Assembly (NCBI RefSeq): GCF_037095735.1
Contig: NZ_JBAWKD010000002.1
Location: 434,001 to 498,000, forward strand
From: Frigidibacter sp037095735
GTDB lineage: Bacteria; Pseudomonadota; Alphaproteobacteria; Rhodobacterales; Rhodobacteraceae
Reading direction: 5' to 3'
DNA: 64,000 bases
The notes beneath the pieces were generated by a model. It was not told where the DNA came from. It saw nothing but the letters and a program-made list of their open reading frames with translations, and searched no databases. Positions within the stretch are counted from its first letter, which is position 1, and the number at the start of each line of letters is the position of its first letter. This document shows positions 8,628 through 16,880 of the stretch, in pieces. The translations under genes were made by a program, and so were the position numbers.

Positions 8628-9386
8628 TCACTCGGCCCAGTCCGCGGCCTCGCCGAAGTCGCCCCAGCCGGTCCAGCCGCCGTCGACGGGCAGCACCGCG
8701 CCGGTGATCCCCGAGGCCGCGGGCGAGGCCAGGAAGGCGACCGCCGCCGCGACCTCGTCGGGGCGGATCAGCCGGCCCAGCGGCGTGCGGCGGCGGATGC
8801 GGCCAAGATCGATCCGGCCGGCCTCGGCAAGGCTGCGCACCAGCGCGGTCTCGACAAAGGTCGGGGCCACCGCATTGACCCGCACTTCGTGCCGCGCCCA
8901 TTCCCCGGCCATCGCGCGGGTCATCGCCACGATCCCCGCCTTTGCCGCGCCATAGGCATTGCGCCGCGGCAGGCCCACCAGCCCGGCGATCGACGACAGG
9001 TTCACGATCGCCCCGCCCCCCGCCGCGACCATGCCGCGACCGAAGGCCTGCGACATCAGGAACGTCCCCTCCAGATGCACGGCCAGCACACGCCGGAACG
9101 CCGCGATGTCCTGCTCGAGCGTCGGGGCATGGCTGTCACCGATGCCCGCGTTGTTCACGAGGCAGCCCACCGGCCCCAGCGTCGCCGCCAGCGCCGCGAC
9201 CGAGGCCGGGTCGGTCACGTCGCAGCCGAAGCCCCGATGACCCGCGCCAAGCTCTCCTGCCGCCTCGGCCGCGGCATCCGGGTCGAGATCGGCGATCGCC
9301 ACCTGCCAGCCCTCCGCCGCAAGCGCACCGGCGATGGCGCGCCCGATCCCGGCCGCGCCCCCCGTCACCACCGCCAGATCACGCAT
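8628..9386 (-). CDS. SDR family oxidoreductase
   Basis: A 252-residue classical short-chain dehydrogenase. It has TGGAAGIG near residue 8 for NAD(P), NNAG near residue 88, a catalytic Ser in LSSIAG and YGAAK near residue 150, plus GxxLPVDGG near the C-terminus. It overlaps the upstream SDR gene by eight bases, so the two are one operon led by the flavoprotein at 11876. In this context it probably oxidises a ring hydroxyl to a ketone, or the reverse. The substrate is not determinable. Confidence 0.88.
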   Translation of the reverse strand: MRDLAVVTGGAAGIGRAIAGALAAEGWQVAIADLDPDAAAEAAGELGAGHRGFGCDVTDPASVAALAATLGPVGCLVNNAGIGDSHAPTLEQDIAAFRRVLAVHLEGTFLMSQAFGRGMVAAGGGAIVNLSSIAGLVGLPRRNAYGAAKAGIVAMTRAMAGEWARHEVRVNAVAPTFVETALVRSLAEAGRIDLGRIRRRTPLGRLIRPDEVAAAVAFLASPAASGITGAVLPVDGGWTGWGDFGEAADWAE

Positions 9387-10140
9387 AGCCCGGCCTCGGC
9401 ACCAGCCCCATCAGGCTCTGGCTGAGCCCGCCATCCACCACGATCTCCTGCCCGGTGACATAGGCGGCCCGCGGCGAGGCAAGGAACAGCACCGCCCCCG
9501 CCATGTCCTGCGGCGCGGCGATCCTGCGCAGCGGCACCATCGCCTCGCGCCGGGCCCGCACCTCGGGATCGGCATAGAAGGCCTCGGACAGCGGCGTGCG
9601 CACGAGGCCGGGACTGACCACGTTCGAACGCACCCCCCGCGGCCCCCATTCGGCCGCAAGCTGGCGCGACAGCATCGCCACCGCCGCCTTGCCGGGGCTG
9701 TAGGCGCCGCTGGCCGGCTGCGGATGGCTGGCCGCGATCGAGGCCACGTGCACGATCGCGCCCTGCCCCGCCGCCAGCATCGCGCGGCCGAATTCCTGCG
9801 CGGCGACCAGATAGCCGGTCAGGTTCACCTCGAGCATCGCGCGCCAGTCCTCGACCGCCACCGTCTCGAGCGCGCCGGGCCGCAGGATCGCGGCAGTGTT
9901 GACCAGCACGTCGACGCCGCCCAGCCGCGCCGTGACCGCGCGCGCCGCCGCCGCGACCTCGTCCGGTCGCGCCATGTCGCAGGCCAGATGCAGCGCGCCC
10001 TCGGGTCCCGGCGCCTCGGTGCGGTCGAGCAGCGCAAGCCGCGCCCCGGCCTCGGCAAAGGCCGTGGCCAGCGCCTGCCCGATGCCGCCGCCCGCGCCCG
10101 TCACCACGACGCGCGCGCCCTCCAGTCCCAGCCAGGTCAT
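9379..10140 (-). CDS. SDR family oxidoreductase
   Basis: A 253-residue classical SDR that starts MTWLGLEGARVVV. It has TGAGGGIG for cofactor binding, an Asn-rich LVNTAA strand, a Ser in VASIAAS, and YSPGK in place of the common YxxxK (YSPGK still fits Tyr-x-x-x-Lys). VVDGG is near the end. Its ATG overlaps the TGA of the upstream flavoprotein gene (ATGA), which decides the start over longer in-frame options. It is a second dehydrogenase in the same operon; two SDRs could serve stereoisomeric alcohols, but that is inference. Confidence 0.88.
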   Translation of the reverse strand: MTWLGLEGARVVVTGAGGGIGQALATAFAEAGARLALLDRTEAPGPEGALHLACDMARPDEVAAAARAVTARLGGVDVLVNTAAILRPGALETVAVEDWRAMLEVNLTGYLVAAQEFGRAMLAAGQGAIVHVASIAASHPQPASGAYSPGKAAVAMLSRQLAAEWGPRGVRSNVVSPGLVRTPLSEAFYADPEVRARREAMVPLRRIAAPQDMAGAVLFLASPRAAYVTGQEIVVDGGLSQSLMGLVPRPGYA

Positions 10141-11876
10141 TGGGCGGCCTCCATCGTCTGCGACACAGGCTGCGGCACAGGCTGCGGGACCGGTTCGAGC
10201 CCGGCGAGATGGCGACCGGTGATCCAACCGAAGGTCATCGCCGGGCCCAGCGTGATCCCGGCCCCGGGATAGGTTCCGGCCATGAGGCTCGCGCGGTCGT
10301 TGCCCACCGCGTAAAGCCCCGGGATGACCCGGCCCGCGGCATCCTTCACCGCGCCCTCGACCGTGCAGTCGAGCCCGTCGAAGGTGCCAAGATCGCCCAT
10401 CTCGAGCCGCAGCGCGTAGAACGGCCCGGTCTCGACCGGCCCCACCGCGGGGTTCGGGCGATGCTCCGGATCGGCCAGATAGCGGTTAAAGCTGGTCGTG
10501 CCGCGCCCGAAGGCGGGGTCGTGCCCGGCACGGGCCTCGCGGTTGAAGGCCGCGACCGTCGCTTCCAGCCCGTCGGGGTCGATCCCGGCCGCCGTGGCCA
10601 GCGTGCGCAGGCTGCCGCCGGTCTTCAGATAGCCTGAGCGCAGCCAGGGTGTCAGCGGCATCGGCGCGGGCTTGGCATGGCCGAGCCCATACTTTCGGAT
10701 CGTCGGGCGGTCGCAGATCAGCCAACAGCCGGCATCGCCCCCGGCACGGCGAGCGGCGACCATCGCCTCGCCCATGTCGTGATAGCTGGCGGATTCGTTG
10801 GTGAAGCGCCGCCCGTCCGGCCCGACCGCGATCATCCCGGGCTTGTAGCGGTCGAGCAGATGCGGAAAGACGCCCGCCCCGCCCCCCGCCCCGCGCCCCG
10901 GCACCAAGCTGACCGGCATCCAGGCGGCCGGCTGCGGAAAGCGCGCGGCAAAGCCCGCCCCCGCGCCCTCGGCCAAGGCGAGGCCGTCGCCGGTATTGCC
11001 CGCCGGCACCGGCGAATGATGGCGGCCGCCCTCGCGCAGATGCGGATAGGCCGCGGCGCGCCGGGCAAGGTCCTGCGCGTAGCCGCCACAGGCCAGCACC
11101 ACCCCCGCCGTCGCGCGGATCTCGCCGCGGTCAAGGCGCACGCCGGCCACCCGGCCGTCTTCGACGATCAGCGCCCGGGCCGCGGTGCCGGTGCGGATCT
11201 CGACGCCCGCGTCCAGCGCCGAGCGCGCCAGCCGCGCCGCCAGCGCATTGCCCGAGGTCACCTGCACGCCCCGCCCGTGCCGCGCGACCTCCAGCCCGTG
11301 GGCGGCAAGGCGCCGCAGGACATAGAGGAACGAGGTCAAAGATTTGGTGGCATTGAAGAAATGCCGGATGTCGGCATTCGAGGAATTGAACATCATCCCC
11401 ATGAAGGTGATCGTCGACAGCGGCGGGCGCAGGCGCTTCAGGTCTGGCCCCAGCCGGCTTGCGTCATAGGGCGCCGCCAGCACCGAGCGGCCGACATCCA
11501 CACCGCCCTCGCGGTCGGGGTGATAGTCGGGATACAGCGTCGGCACGAAGCGCAGTTCGGTCTCGCGCTCGAACCAGTCGAGCATCTGGGGTCCGGCGTC
11601 GAGGAAGGCATCGACCGCCGCGGCATCGAAGAAATTCCCGGTCTCGACCTCGAGATAGCGCCGCGCCGCGGCCCGGCTGTCGCCCCCCTGCGGCCTGCCA
11701 TGGCGGTTGCCGGGGATCCAGAGCACGCCGCCCGAAAAGGCGGTGGTGCCGCCGAAGACGGGTTCCTTCTCGATCACGGTCACCCTGAGGCCGCCGAAGC
11801 GGCGGGCCGCGATCGCGGTGGCAAGCCCGCCCGCGCCAGAGCCGATCACCAGCACATCGGTGGTTTCGCTGTCCAT
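10137..11876 (-). CDS. FAD-dependent oxidoreductase of the KstD family (ring desaturase type)
   Basis: A 579-residue flavoprotein. GSGAGG at residues 12-17 and an acidic residue in VIEKEPVFGGTTAFSGG form the FAD site. The C-terminus has YALRLEMGDLGT, IPGLYAVGND and YPGAGITLGPAMTFG, as in 3-ketosteroid delta-1-dehydrogenases. The ATG at 11876 follows AGGGAGGA at a good distance. It is the first gene of a leftward operon with two SDRs. The length and motifs are complete. It is paralogous to the gene at the left edge; a pair of such enzymes could catalyse successive ring desaturations. The precise substrate is unknown. Confidence 0.87.
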   Translation of the reverse strand: MDSETTDVLVIGSGAGGLATAIAARRFGGLRVTVIEKEPVFGGTTAFSGGVLWIPGNRHGRPQGGDSRAAARRYLEVETGNFFDAAAVDAFLDAGPQMLDWFERETELRFVPTLYPDYHPDREGGVDVGRSVLAAPYDASRLGPDLKRLRPPLSTITFMGMMFNSSNADIRHFFNATKSLTSFLYVLRRLAAHGLEVARHGRGVQVTSGNALAARLARSALDAGVEIRTGTAARALIVEDGRVAGVRLDRGEIRATAGVVLACGGYAQDLARRAAAYPHLREGGRHHSPVPAGNTGDGLALAEGAGAGFAARFPQPAAWMPVSLVPGRGAGGGAGVFPHLLDRYKPGMIAVGPDGRRFTNESASYHDMGEAMVAARRAGGDAGCWLICDRPTIRKYGLGHAKPAPMPLTPWLRSGYLKTGGSLRTLATAAGIDPDGLEATVAAFNREARAGHDPAFGRGTTSFNRYLADPEHRPNPAVGPVETGPFYALRLEMGDLGTFDGLDCTVEGAVKDAAGRVIPGLYAVGNDRASLMAGTYPGAGITLGPAMTFGWITGRHLAGLEPVPQPVPQPVSQTMEAAQ

Positions 11877-12005
11877 CGCATCCTCCCTTGTCGCCTTCAG
11901 GGGTAGAAGGCGGGCCGCCGCGGACCAATGGACGCTGGGGGGCAAATCTTGCACAATTCGGCTCAGCCCGCGGCAGGCGATCCGCGGCAGGGAGGAGGCA
12001 TCGCC
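11877..12005. promoter_or_regulatory. Divergent promoter region between the flavoprotein operon and the AraC-type regulator
   Basis: A 129-bp interval separates two oppositely oriented genes. It must hold both promoters and probably the regulator's binding site. It contains a locally AT-richer stretch (AAATCTTGCACAATTCGG, around 11944-11961). GGAGGAGG at 11990-11998 is the regulator's ribosome site. No exact operator can be assigned. Confidence 0.45.
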
Positions 12006-12917
12006 ATGGGAACCGGACCCACCGGGATACCGACCTATTACCTGTATGGGGACCAGGGCGCGGATGTCGAACGCGACTTCCTGCATATCGAGCCGATCCG
12101 CGACCGGTCCGGTCCGAACGACTGGCGGATCCGGCCCCATGCCCATCCCGACCATGCGCAGGTGCTCTTCGTGAAGGGCGCGGCGGGCGAGACGACCCGC
12201 GGGCGGATCCGGCTCGAGGAAAGCGTGCTGCCGATCCCGGCGCCGGGTATCCTCGTGATCCCGGCCGGCATCGTCCACCAGATCGACTTCGCCCCCGCGA
12301 CCGACGGCTTCGTGGTCACCGCGGCCCTGCCCTACCTCACCCGCGCCGCCGAGGGCGACACCCGGCTGGCCGAGGCCGCGGCCCTGCCCGCCGCCTACCG
12401 GATCGAGGGCACCGGCGTCTCGATCCCGGCGGTCGAGGACACGTTCGAGTGGCTGCACCGCGAATTCGTCTGGTCGGCGCCGGGGCGGCGGACCTCGATC
12501 CTCGCGCATTTCATGCGGGTGCTGGTGATCCTGCTGCGCCTGCGCGTCACCGGGTCCGAGGCCGCGACCGCCGCCCCCGACCGCGACTACGATCTGGTCG
12601 TGCGCTACCGCGCCCTGCTCGAGGACCATTTCCGCACCCGGCGCACGCTGGGCTTCTACGCGGGCGCGCTGGCGGTAACGCAGGCGCGCCTGAATGCCGC
12701 CTGCAAGGCGCGGGCCGGGCACACCGCCTCGGAACTGCTCTACGAGCGGATCCTGATCGAGGCGAAGCGCTACCTCGTCTACACCGAAAGCTCGGTCGCG
12801 CAGGTGGCGCATCTGACCGGCTTCGACGACCCGGCCTATTTCAACCGCTTCTTCACCCAGCGCGTCGGCATCTCGCCCGGGGCCTTCCGCAAGGATGCCG
12901 CCAGCCGCGCCGGCTGA
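12006..12917 (+). CDS. AraC family transcriptional regulator, PobR-like
   Basis: A 303-residue regulator. The N-terminal half is cupin-like (HAHPDHAQVLFVKG near residue 45). The C-terminal third holds two helix-turn-helix units, the second with VAHLTGFDDPAYFNRFF, the standard AraC signature. AraC-type PobR proteins activate pobA in response to 4-hydroxybenzoate, and pobA lies two genes downstream. The ATG at 12006 has GGAGGAGG seven bases upstream; a longer in-frame start at 11928 lacks one. It may also control the divergent flavoprotein-SDR operon. Confidence 0.85.
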   Translation: MGTGPTGIPTYYLYGDQGADVERDFLHIEPIRDRSGPNDWRIRPHAHPDHAQVLFVKGAAGETTRGRIRLEESVLPIPAPGILVIPAGIVHQIDFAPATDGFVVTAALPYLTRAAEGDTRLAEAAALPAAYRIEGTGVSIPAVEDTFEWLHREFVWSAPGRRTSILAHFMRVLVILLRLRVTGSEAATAAPDRDYDLVVRYRALLEDHFRTRRTLGFYAGALAVTQARLNAACKARAGHTASELLYERILIEAKRYLVYTESSVAQVAHLTGFDDPAYFNRFFTQRVGISPGAFRKDAASRAG

Positions 12918-12998
12918 CCGGAAAGGTCCAATCCTTCCCCCGCATCGTCCATTTCCCCGGCGGCCCGGCTTGGCCAGTCTGGCCGGCGGAGGGACGAG

Positions 12999-13601
12999 AT
13001 GCTGTATGAATTCAGGACCTACCGGCTGGGGCCGGGACTGGCGCCCGACTATCTGGCGCGCTTCGTGGCACGCGGCCTGCCGGCGCTGTCGCACCACCTG
13101 CCGATGCTGGGCTACTGGCTGACCGAGACCGGCCGGGCCAACACCCTGCACCACCTCTGGGCCTATCGCGACTGGTCCGAACGCGCCGCCCGCCGCGCGG
13201 GCCTTGCACAGGATGCCGGCTGGGCCGCTTTCGTGGCCGAGGGCTTCGCGCTGATCCGCGAGCAGGAAAGCGTCCTGCTGGAGGCACAGGGGCTTTCGCC
13301 GGCGCTTGCGGCCGCGCTGGCCGGGCGCGACAGCCGCCACGTGCCCCCCGCCCCCGGTGCGGCGCTGATGGCGGCCGAGGTCTCGGCCTTCGAATGGCAC
13401 GACCGGCCCTGCGCGGCGGACACCGCCGGGCCGGCCTCCGGGTCGTCGGACCCCGGCACGCTCGCCCTCTGGCGCGTCGTTTCGGGGGCGCTGTCGCCCG
13501 GCTGGCTGCGGCTGACCGCCCGCGCGCCTCTGCCCCCCCAGCCCCTCCCCGGCGCCCTGCGCCACGAGATCGTCCGGCCCCTGGCCCTGTCCCCGCTATG
13601 A
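12999..13601 (+). CDS. NIPSNAP family protein
   Basis: A 200-residue protein whose N-terminus (MLYEFRTYRLGPG, then LGYWLTETGR and HHLWAYRD) matches the NIPSNAP ferredoxin-like domain. The second half is Ala/Pro-rich and less conserved. NIPSNAP members are often found in bacterial aromatic-degradation operons, without an established biochemical role. The stop overlaps an ATG of the pobA frame (ATGA), so it is probably co-translated with pobA. The gene follows the AraC-type regulator by about 80 bases. Confidence 0.78.
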   Translation: MLYEFRTYRLGPGLAPDYLARFVARGLPALSHHLPMLGYWLTETGRANTLHHLWAYRDWSERAARRAGLAQDAGWAAFVAEGFALIREQESVLLEAQGLSPALAAALAGRDSRHVPPAPGAALMAAEVSAFEWHDRPCAADTAGPASGSSDPGTLALWRVVSGALSPGWLRLTARAPLPPQPLPGALRHEIVRPLALSPL

Positions 13602-13612
13602 ACGGAACCTCC

Positions 13613-14782
13613 ATGCGCACCCAGGTCTGCATCATCGGCGGCGGCCCCTCGGGCCTGCTGCTCGCCCTTCTCCTGCACCGCGCCGGCGTCGCGGCGGTGG
13701 TTCTCGAACGCAAGAGCCGCGACTACGTCCTCGCCCGGATCCGGGCCGGCGTGCTCGAACAGGGCCTGACCGACCTGCTGGCCGAGGCCGGCGTCGGCAC
13801 CCGGATGGCGCGCGAGGGCTTCCGCCACGACGGCACGCTGATCGCCGCCTTCGGTCACCAGATCCGCATCGATTTTCAGGCGCTGACCGGCCGCCATGTC
13901 ACCATCTACGGCCAGACCGAGGTCACCCACGACCTCTACGACGCGCTCGACGCGGCCGGGGTGACGGTGATCCACGAGGCCGAGGGCGTGGCCCTGCACG
14001 ATCTGACCGGCGCGCATCCGCATGTCACCTTCACCACGAACGGCACCGGGCGGCGGATCGACTGCGACCATGTCGCCGGCTGCGACGGCTTCCACGGCGT
14101 GTCGCGCGCCGCCATCCCGCAGGACCTGCGGCGCGAGTTCGAGCATGTCTATCCCTTCGGCTGGCTCGGCATCCTGTCCGAGACGCCGCCGGTGCATGAC
14201 GAGCTGATCTATGCCGGGCACGACCGCGGCTTCGCGCTCTGCTCGATGCGCAACGCCCATCTGAGCCGCTACTACCTGCAGGTGCCGCTGACCGACCGCC
14301 CCGAGGGTTGGACCGACACCGCCTTCTGGGACGAACTGCGCCGCCGCCTGCCCGAAGAGCATGCCCAGCGGCTGGCGACCGGGCCCGCGATCGAGAAGTC
14401 GATCGCGCCGCTGCGCAGCTTCATCTCGGAACCGATGCGCCACGGCCGGCTGTTCCTGGCGGGCGATGCCGCACATATCGTGCCCCCCACCGGCGCCAAG
14501 GGGCTGAACCTCGCCGCCTCGGACGTGCGCTACCTGTCGCAGGCGCTGATCGCGGCCCATGTCGCGGGGGACGACAGCCTGCTCGAAGGCTATTCGGCGC
14601 GTGCGCTGGGCCGGGTCTGGAAGGCCTCGCGCTTCTCCTGGGCGATGACGCGGATGCTGCATGCCTTCCCGGACGAGGGCCCGTTCCTGCGCCGGATGCA
14701 GGAGGCCGAGGTCGAGACCCTGGCCACGTCACCTGCGGCGCAGGCGGCGCTGGCCGAAGCCTATGTGGGCTTCCCCTACTGA
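13613..14782 (+). CDS. pobA: 4-hydroxybenzoate 3-monooxygenase (p-hydroxybenzoate hydroxylase)
   Basis: A 389-residue flavin monooxygenase that hydroxylates 4-hydroxybenzoate to protocatechuate with NADPH and oxygen. GGGPSG at residues 9-14 binds FAD; RIRAGVLEQG, YGQTEVTHDL, CDGFHGVSR and GDAAHIVPPTGAKGLNLAASD are near-identical to well-known PobA proteins, and the size matches the roughly 394-residue family. The start at 13613 aligns with MKTQV of relatives; an ATG at 13598 that overlaps the NIPSNAP stop is a real alternative. It links the cluster to the protocatechuate pathway, whose ring-cleavage genes are not in this window. Confidence 0.95.
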   Translation: MRTQVCIIGGGPSGLLLALLLHRAGVAAVVLERKSRDYVLARIRAGVLEQGLTDLLAEAGVGTRMAREGFRHDGTLIAAFGHQIRIDFQALTGRHVTIYGQTEVTHDLYDALDAAGVTVIHEAEGVALHDLTGAHPHVTFTTNGTGRRIDCDHVAGCDGFHGVSRAAIPQDLRREFEHVYPFGWLGILSETPPVHDELIYAGHDRGFALCSMRNAHLSRYYLQVPLTDRPEGWTDTAFWDELRRRLPEEHAQRLATGPAIEKSIAPLRSFISEPMRHGRLFLAGDAAHIVPPTGAKGLNLAASDVRYLSQALIAAHVAGDDSLLEGYSARALGRVWKASRFSWAMTRMLHAFPDEGPFLRRMQEAEVETLATSPAAQAALAEAYVGFPY

Positions 14783-14887
14783 CCCCAGCGGGGACGGGTC
14801 TGGCGACCGGCGGAGGACCCGCCGGCATGCGAAAGCCGCGGGCCGGGCGCTGACCCGGTCTCACCGCTCATCCTGAAGAAGGGAGAG

Positions 14888-14974
14888 TGGTGCGGTCGAG
14901 AAGACTCGAACTTCCACGGGGGTTAGCCCACAGCGACCTCAACGCTGCGCGTCTACCAATTCCGCCACGACCGC
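14888..14974 (-). tRNA. tRNA-Leu (anticodon GAG)
   Basis: The reverse strand folds into a complete class II tRNA. The seven-base acceptor stem is GCGGTCG/CGACCGC, with D-arm GCGGAATTGGTAGACGC, an anticodon stem CAGCG/CGCTG around loop TTGAGGT (anticodon GAG), a long variable arm and a T-loop TTCGAGT. The discriminator is A, and CCA is encoded at 14888-14890. It would decode CTC/CTT leucine codons. Confidence 0.95.
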
Positions 14975-15011
14975 ACTCTGTTTGCGGGGCAGGCCCCGCT
15001 GAGGTGTGGGC

Positions 15012-15040
15012 CTTCTAGCCGGTTGATCGGGGCACCTCAA
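15012..15040 (-). promoter_or_regulatory. Candidate promoter of the tRNA-Leu gene
   Basis: On the reverse strand TTGAGG (15035-15040) and TAGAAG (15012-15017) are separated by 17 bases, close to the sigma-70-type -35/-10 arrangement. The -10 box ends 37 bases before the mature tRNA. The match is moderate. Confidence 0.5.
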
Positions 15041-15179
15041 GAGGAATTTTCGCCGTTCCGGAAGTTGCCGTAACAGCCCCCGGACCTTGGCGCCGGGGCG
15101 GAGGCAACCACCCCCGCGCCGGGCCTCAAGCAGGCCATCAGACCCGCCCGCAGACTCGCCCTCGGGCCGGCCTTCACGC

Positions 15180-16751
15180 TCAGTCGCGGAAGAGCTTGAA
15201 GGGCAGCTGCAGCGCCGCCGGAAGCGCCGCCACCGGGCTGCCGCCCGCCGAGGCCGCAGCCGTGGACGAAACCGTCACCGCGCCGGGGGCCGGCGCCACG
15301 GATGACTGCTTTTCGGGATCCGCGGGCGCGGTCTGGGGCACGGCCTGCGGCGCTGGCACGCCGAAGCTCGGCAGTGCCGCGGGCACCGGCGCCGGCATCG
15401 GTTCGGCGCGACCGCCAAGGCGATAGGCGGCGCGGCGCACCAGCTCGGCCCGTTCGGGCTGCGCCGGGGCGAAGACCGGGGCCACGCCCGCCGCCAGCGC
15501 ATCGAGCCCGACGTCATACCAGCCCAGCGCCAGATCGGGGCGCTGCGCGGTGCCGAAGCCCTGCGACAGGTGATGGCCGACCAGCTCTGCATAGGGTGCG
15601 TCGCCCATCGAGGTCAGCAGCAGCGCCGAGGCGATCGCCACCCCCATGTCGTCGGTGCGGTAGCCGACCGACAGGCAGATCTTCGCGGTCGAGATCAGCT
15701 GCGCCGCCGACATGCCGGTGCCCTGGGCGAAGGCCTGCACATCGGTCATCACCGCCGGCGCGGGCTTGATCGCGATCGACGAGATCGCGGCCTGCATCGC
15801 CGGCGCGAAGCCGCGGCACTGCTCGGCGATCTGGGCGGGGGTGAAGCCCTGAACCTGGCTCGCCAGCTCTTCGCCCTGGGCGATGGCATAGGTGCGCGCC
15901 AGGCAGAACTGCTCGCCCAGCGCCTGGTTCGGGTCGCTCAGGCTGGCCGCGGTGACGAAGCCGCCATTGCTCGAGGTCATCAGGCTGACCTTGTTGCATT
16001 GCGAGGCGAGCGAGGCCTGCGTCACGTCGCCGCCCATGAACGAGGGCAGGCCCGGCGCCGCGGGTGCGGGGGCCGCGACGGCCATCGGCGCGGGGGCCGG
16101 GGTCGGAGCTGGAGCCGGAGCCGGAGCCGGAGCCGGTTCGGCGACCTCGGGCAGCGCCGCCATCACCGTCGCCGCCGGGGCGGCGACCATCGGGGCGGGC
16201 ATCGCGGGCTGCGGCATCAGCGTCATCGCCTGCTGCGGCATCACCCCCATCTGCTCGTCCCGCCAGGCGACCAGCAGCCCGCGCATCCCCATCGGGTTGC
16301 CGGCCGCCAGCTGCATCGTCTGCGGCGAGGCGACGCCCCGGTGATACGATCCCACCAGCAGCGTGCGCTGGTATTCGGTCAGCTCGCCCGTCGCCGGATA
16401 GCCCAGCGTCGCCTGCATGTCGGCGATGCCGGCGCGCGTCCGCGGCCCGAAGGCGCCATCCGGGGTTCCGACCGGGTAGCCGAAGTAGTTCAGCGCGGTC
16501 TGCACCTCGCGGTTCTGCTCGCGCTGCGCCGAGACCGCGGCACTGTTGCGCCGGTACTGCTGGCGTTGCGCGGCGGCCGCCGCGGCCTCGCGCTGCCGGG
16601 CCTTGTTGTTCTCGTTGACGATGGCCCCGCCGATCAGCCCGCCGACGATGAGCCCCAGCGCGGCATCCCCGCCATCGGCCATCACCCGCGTTGCCGGAGT
16701 GAGGGCGATGGACCCCGCCAGGCAAGCCGTTGCAATCCGCTTCCCGATCAT
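15180..16751 (-). CDS. Secreted protein with a peptidoglycan-binding-type domain, function unknown
   Basis: A 523-residue protein. The signal peptide MIGKRIATACLAGSIALTPATRVMA is followed by a glycine-rich segment (LGLIVGGLIGGAIV), then a coiled, Ala/Gln/Arg-rich stretch. Residues around 85-125 (VQTALNYFGYPVGTPDGAFGPRTRAGI) look like a PG_binding_1 repeat. Next comes an Ala/Pro repeat linker (residues around 205-240) and a Cys-containing C-terminal domain with no family I recognise. The ATG at 16751 has GGGAGA upstream; a longer in-frame start would spoil the signal peptide. It probably acts in the periplasm at the cell wall. Confidence 0.75.
   Translation of the reverse strand: MIGKRIATACLAGSIALTPATRVMADGGDAALGLIVGGLIGGAIVNENNKARQREAAAAAAQRQQYRRNSAAVSAQREQNREVQTALNYFGYPVGTPDGAFGPRTRAGIADMQATLGYPATGELTEYQRTLLVGSYHRGVASPQTMQLAAGNPMGMRGLLVAWRDEQMGVMPQQAMTLMPQPAMPAPMVAAPAATVMAALPEVAEPAPAPAPAPAPTPAPAPMAVAAPAPAAPGLPSFMGGDVTQASLASQCNKVSLMTSSNGGFVTAASLSDPNQALGEQFCLARTYAIAQGEELASQVQGFTPAQIAEQCRGFAPAMQAAISSIAIKPAPAVMTDVQAFAQGTGMSAAQLISTAKICLSVGYRTDDMGVAIASALLLTSMGDAPYAELVGHHLSQGFGTAQRPDLALGWYDVGLDALAAGVAPVFAPAQPERAELVRRAAYRLGGRAEPMPAPVPAALPSFGVPAPQAVPQTAPADPEKQSSVAPAPGAVTVSSTAAASAGGSPVAALPAALQLPFKLFRD
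16105..16134. repeat. Five tandem GGAGCY hexamers in the linker of the peptidoglycan-binding protein gene
   Basis: GGAGCT followed by four GGAGCC units encodes alternating Ala-Pro on the reverse strand. Copy number could change by slippage without breaking the frame. Confidence 0.8.
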
Positions 16752-16880
16752 CGATTTTCTCCCAAAGGACTCGTCACGCTCAATTCCCCGTGAGCCTATC
16801 ACGGAAAACGCGTCCGATCTCCAAATTTCCACCCTGACGGGAGCCCCGCGCGGCCCCCGGGACGTTGCCGGAGGGCCGAC

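Noticed and set aside
8170..8955. Forward frame across the unexplained interval and into the SDR gene
   Set aside because: It overlaps a certain reverse-strand SDR gene, has low-complexity composition and no ribosome site.
11928..12005. Longer N-terminus for the AraC regulator
   Set aside because: The ATG at 12006 has an excellent ribosome site; the extension runs through the divergent promoter.
16105..16134. CRISPR-like repetition
   Set aside because: The units are 6 bp, without spacers, and encode a protein linker. No CRISPR array or cas gene was seen in the window.
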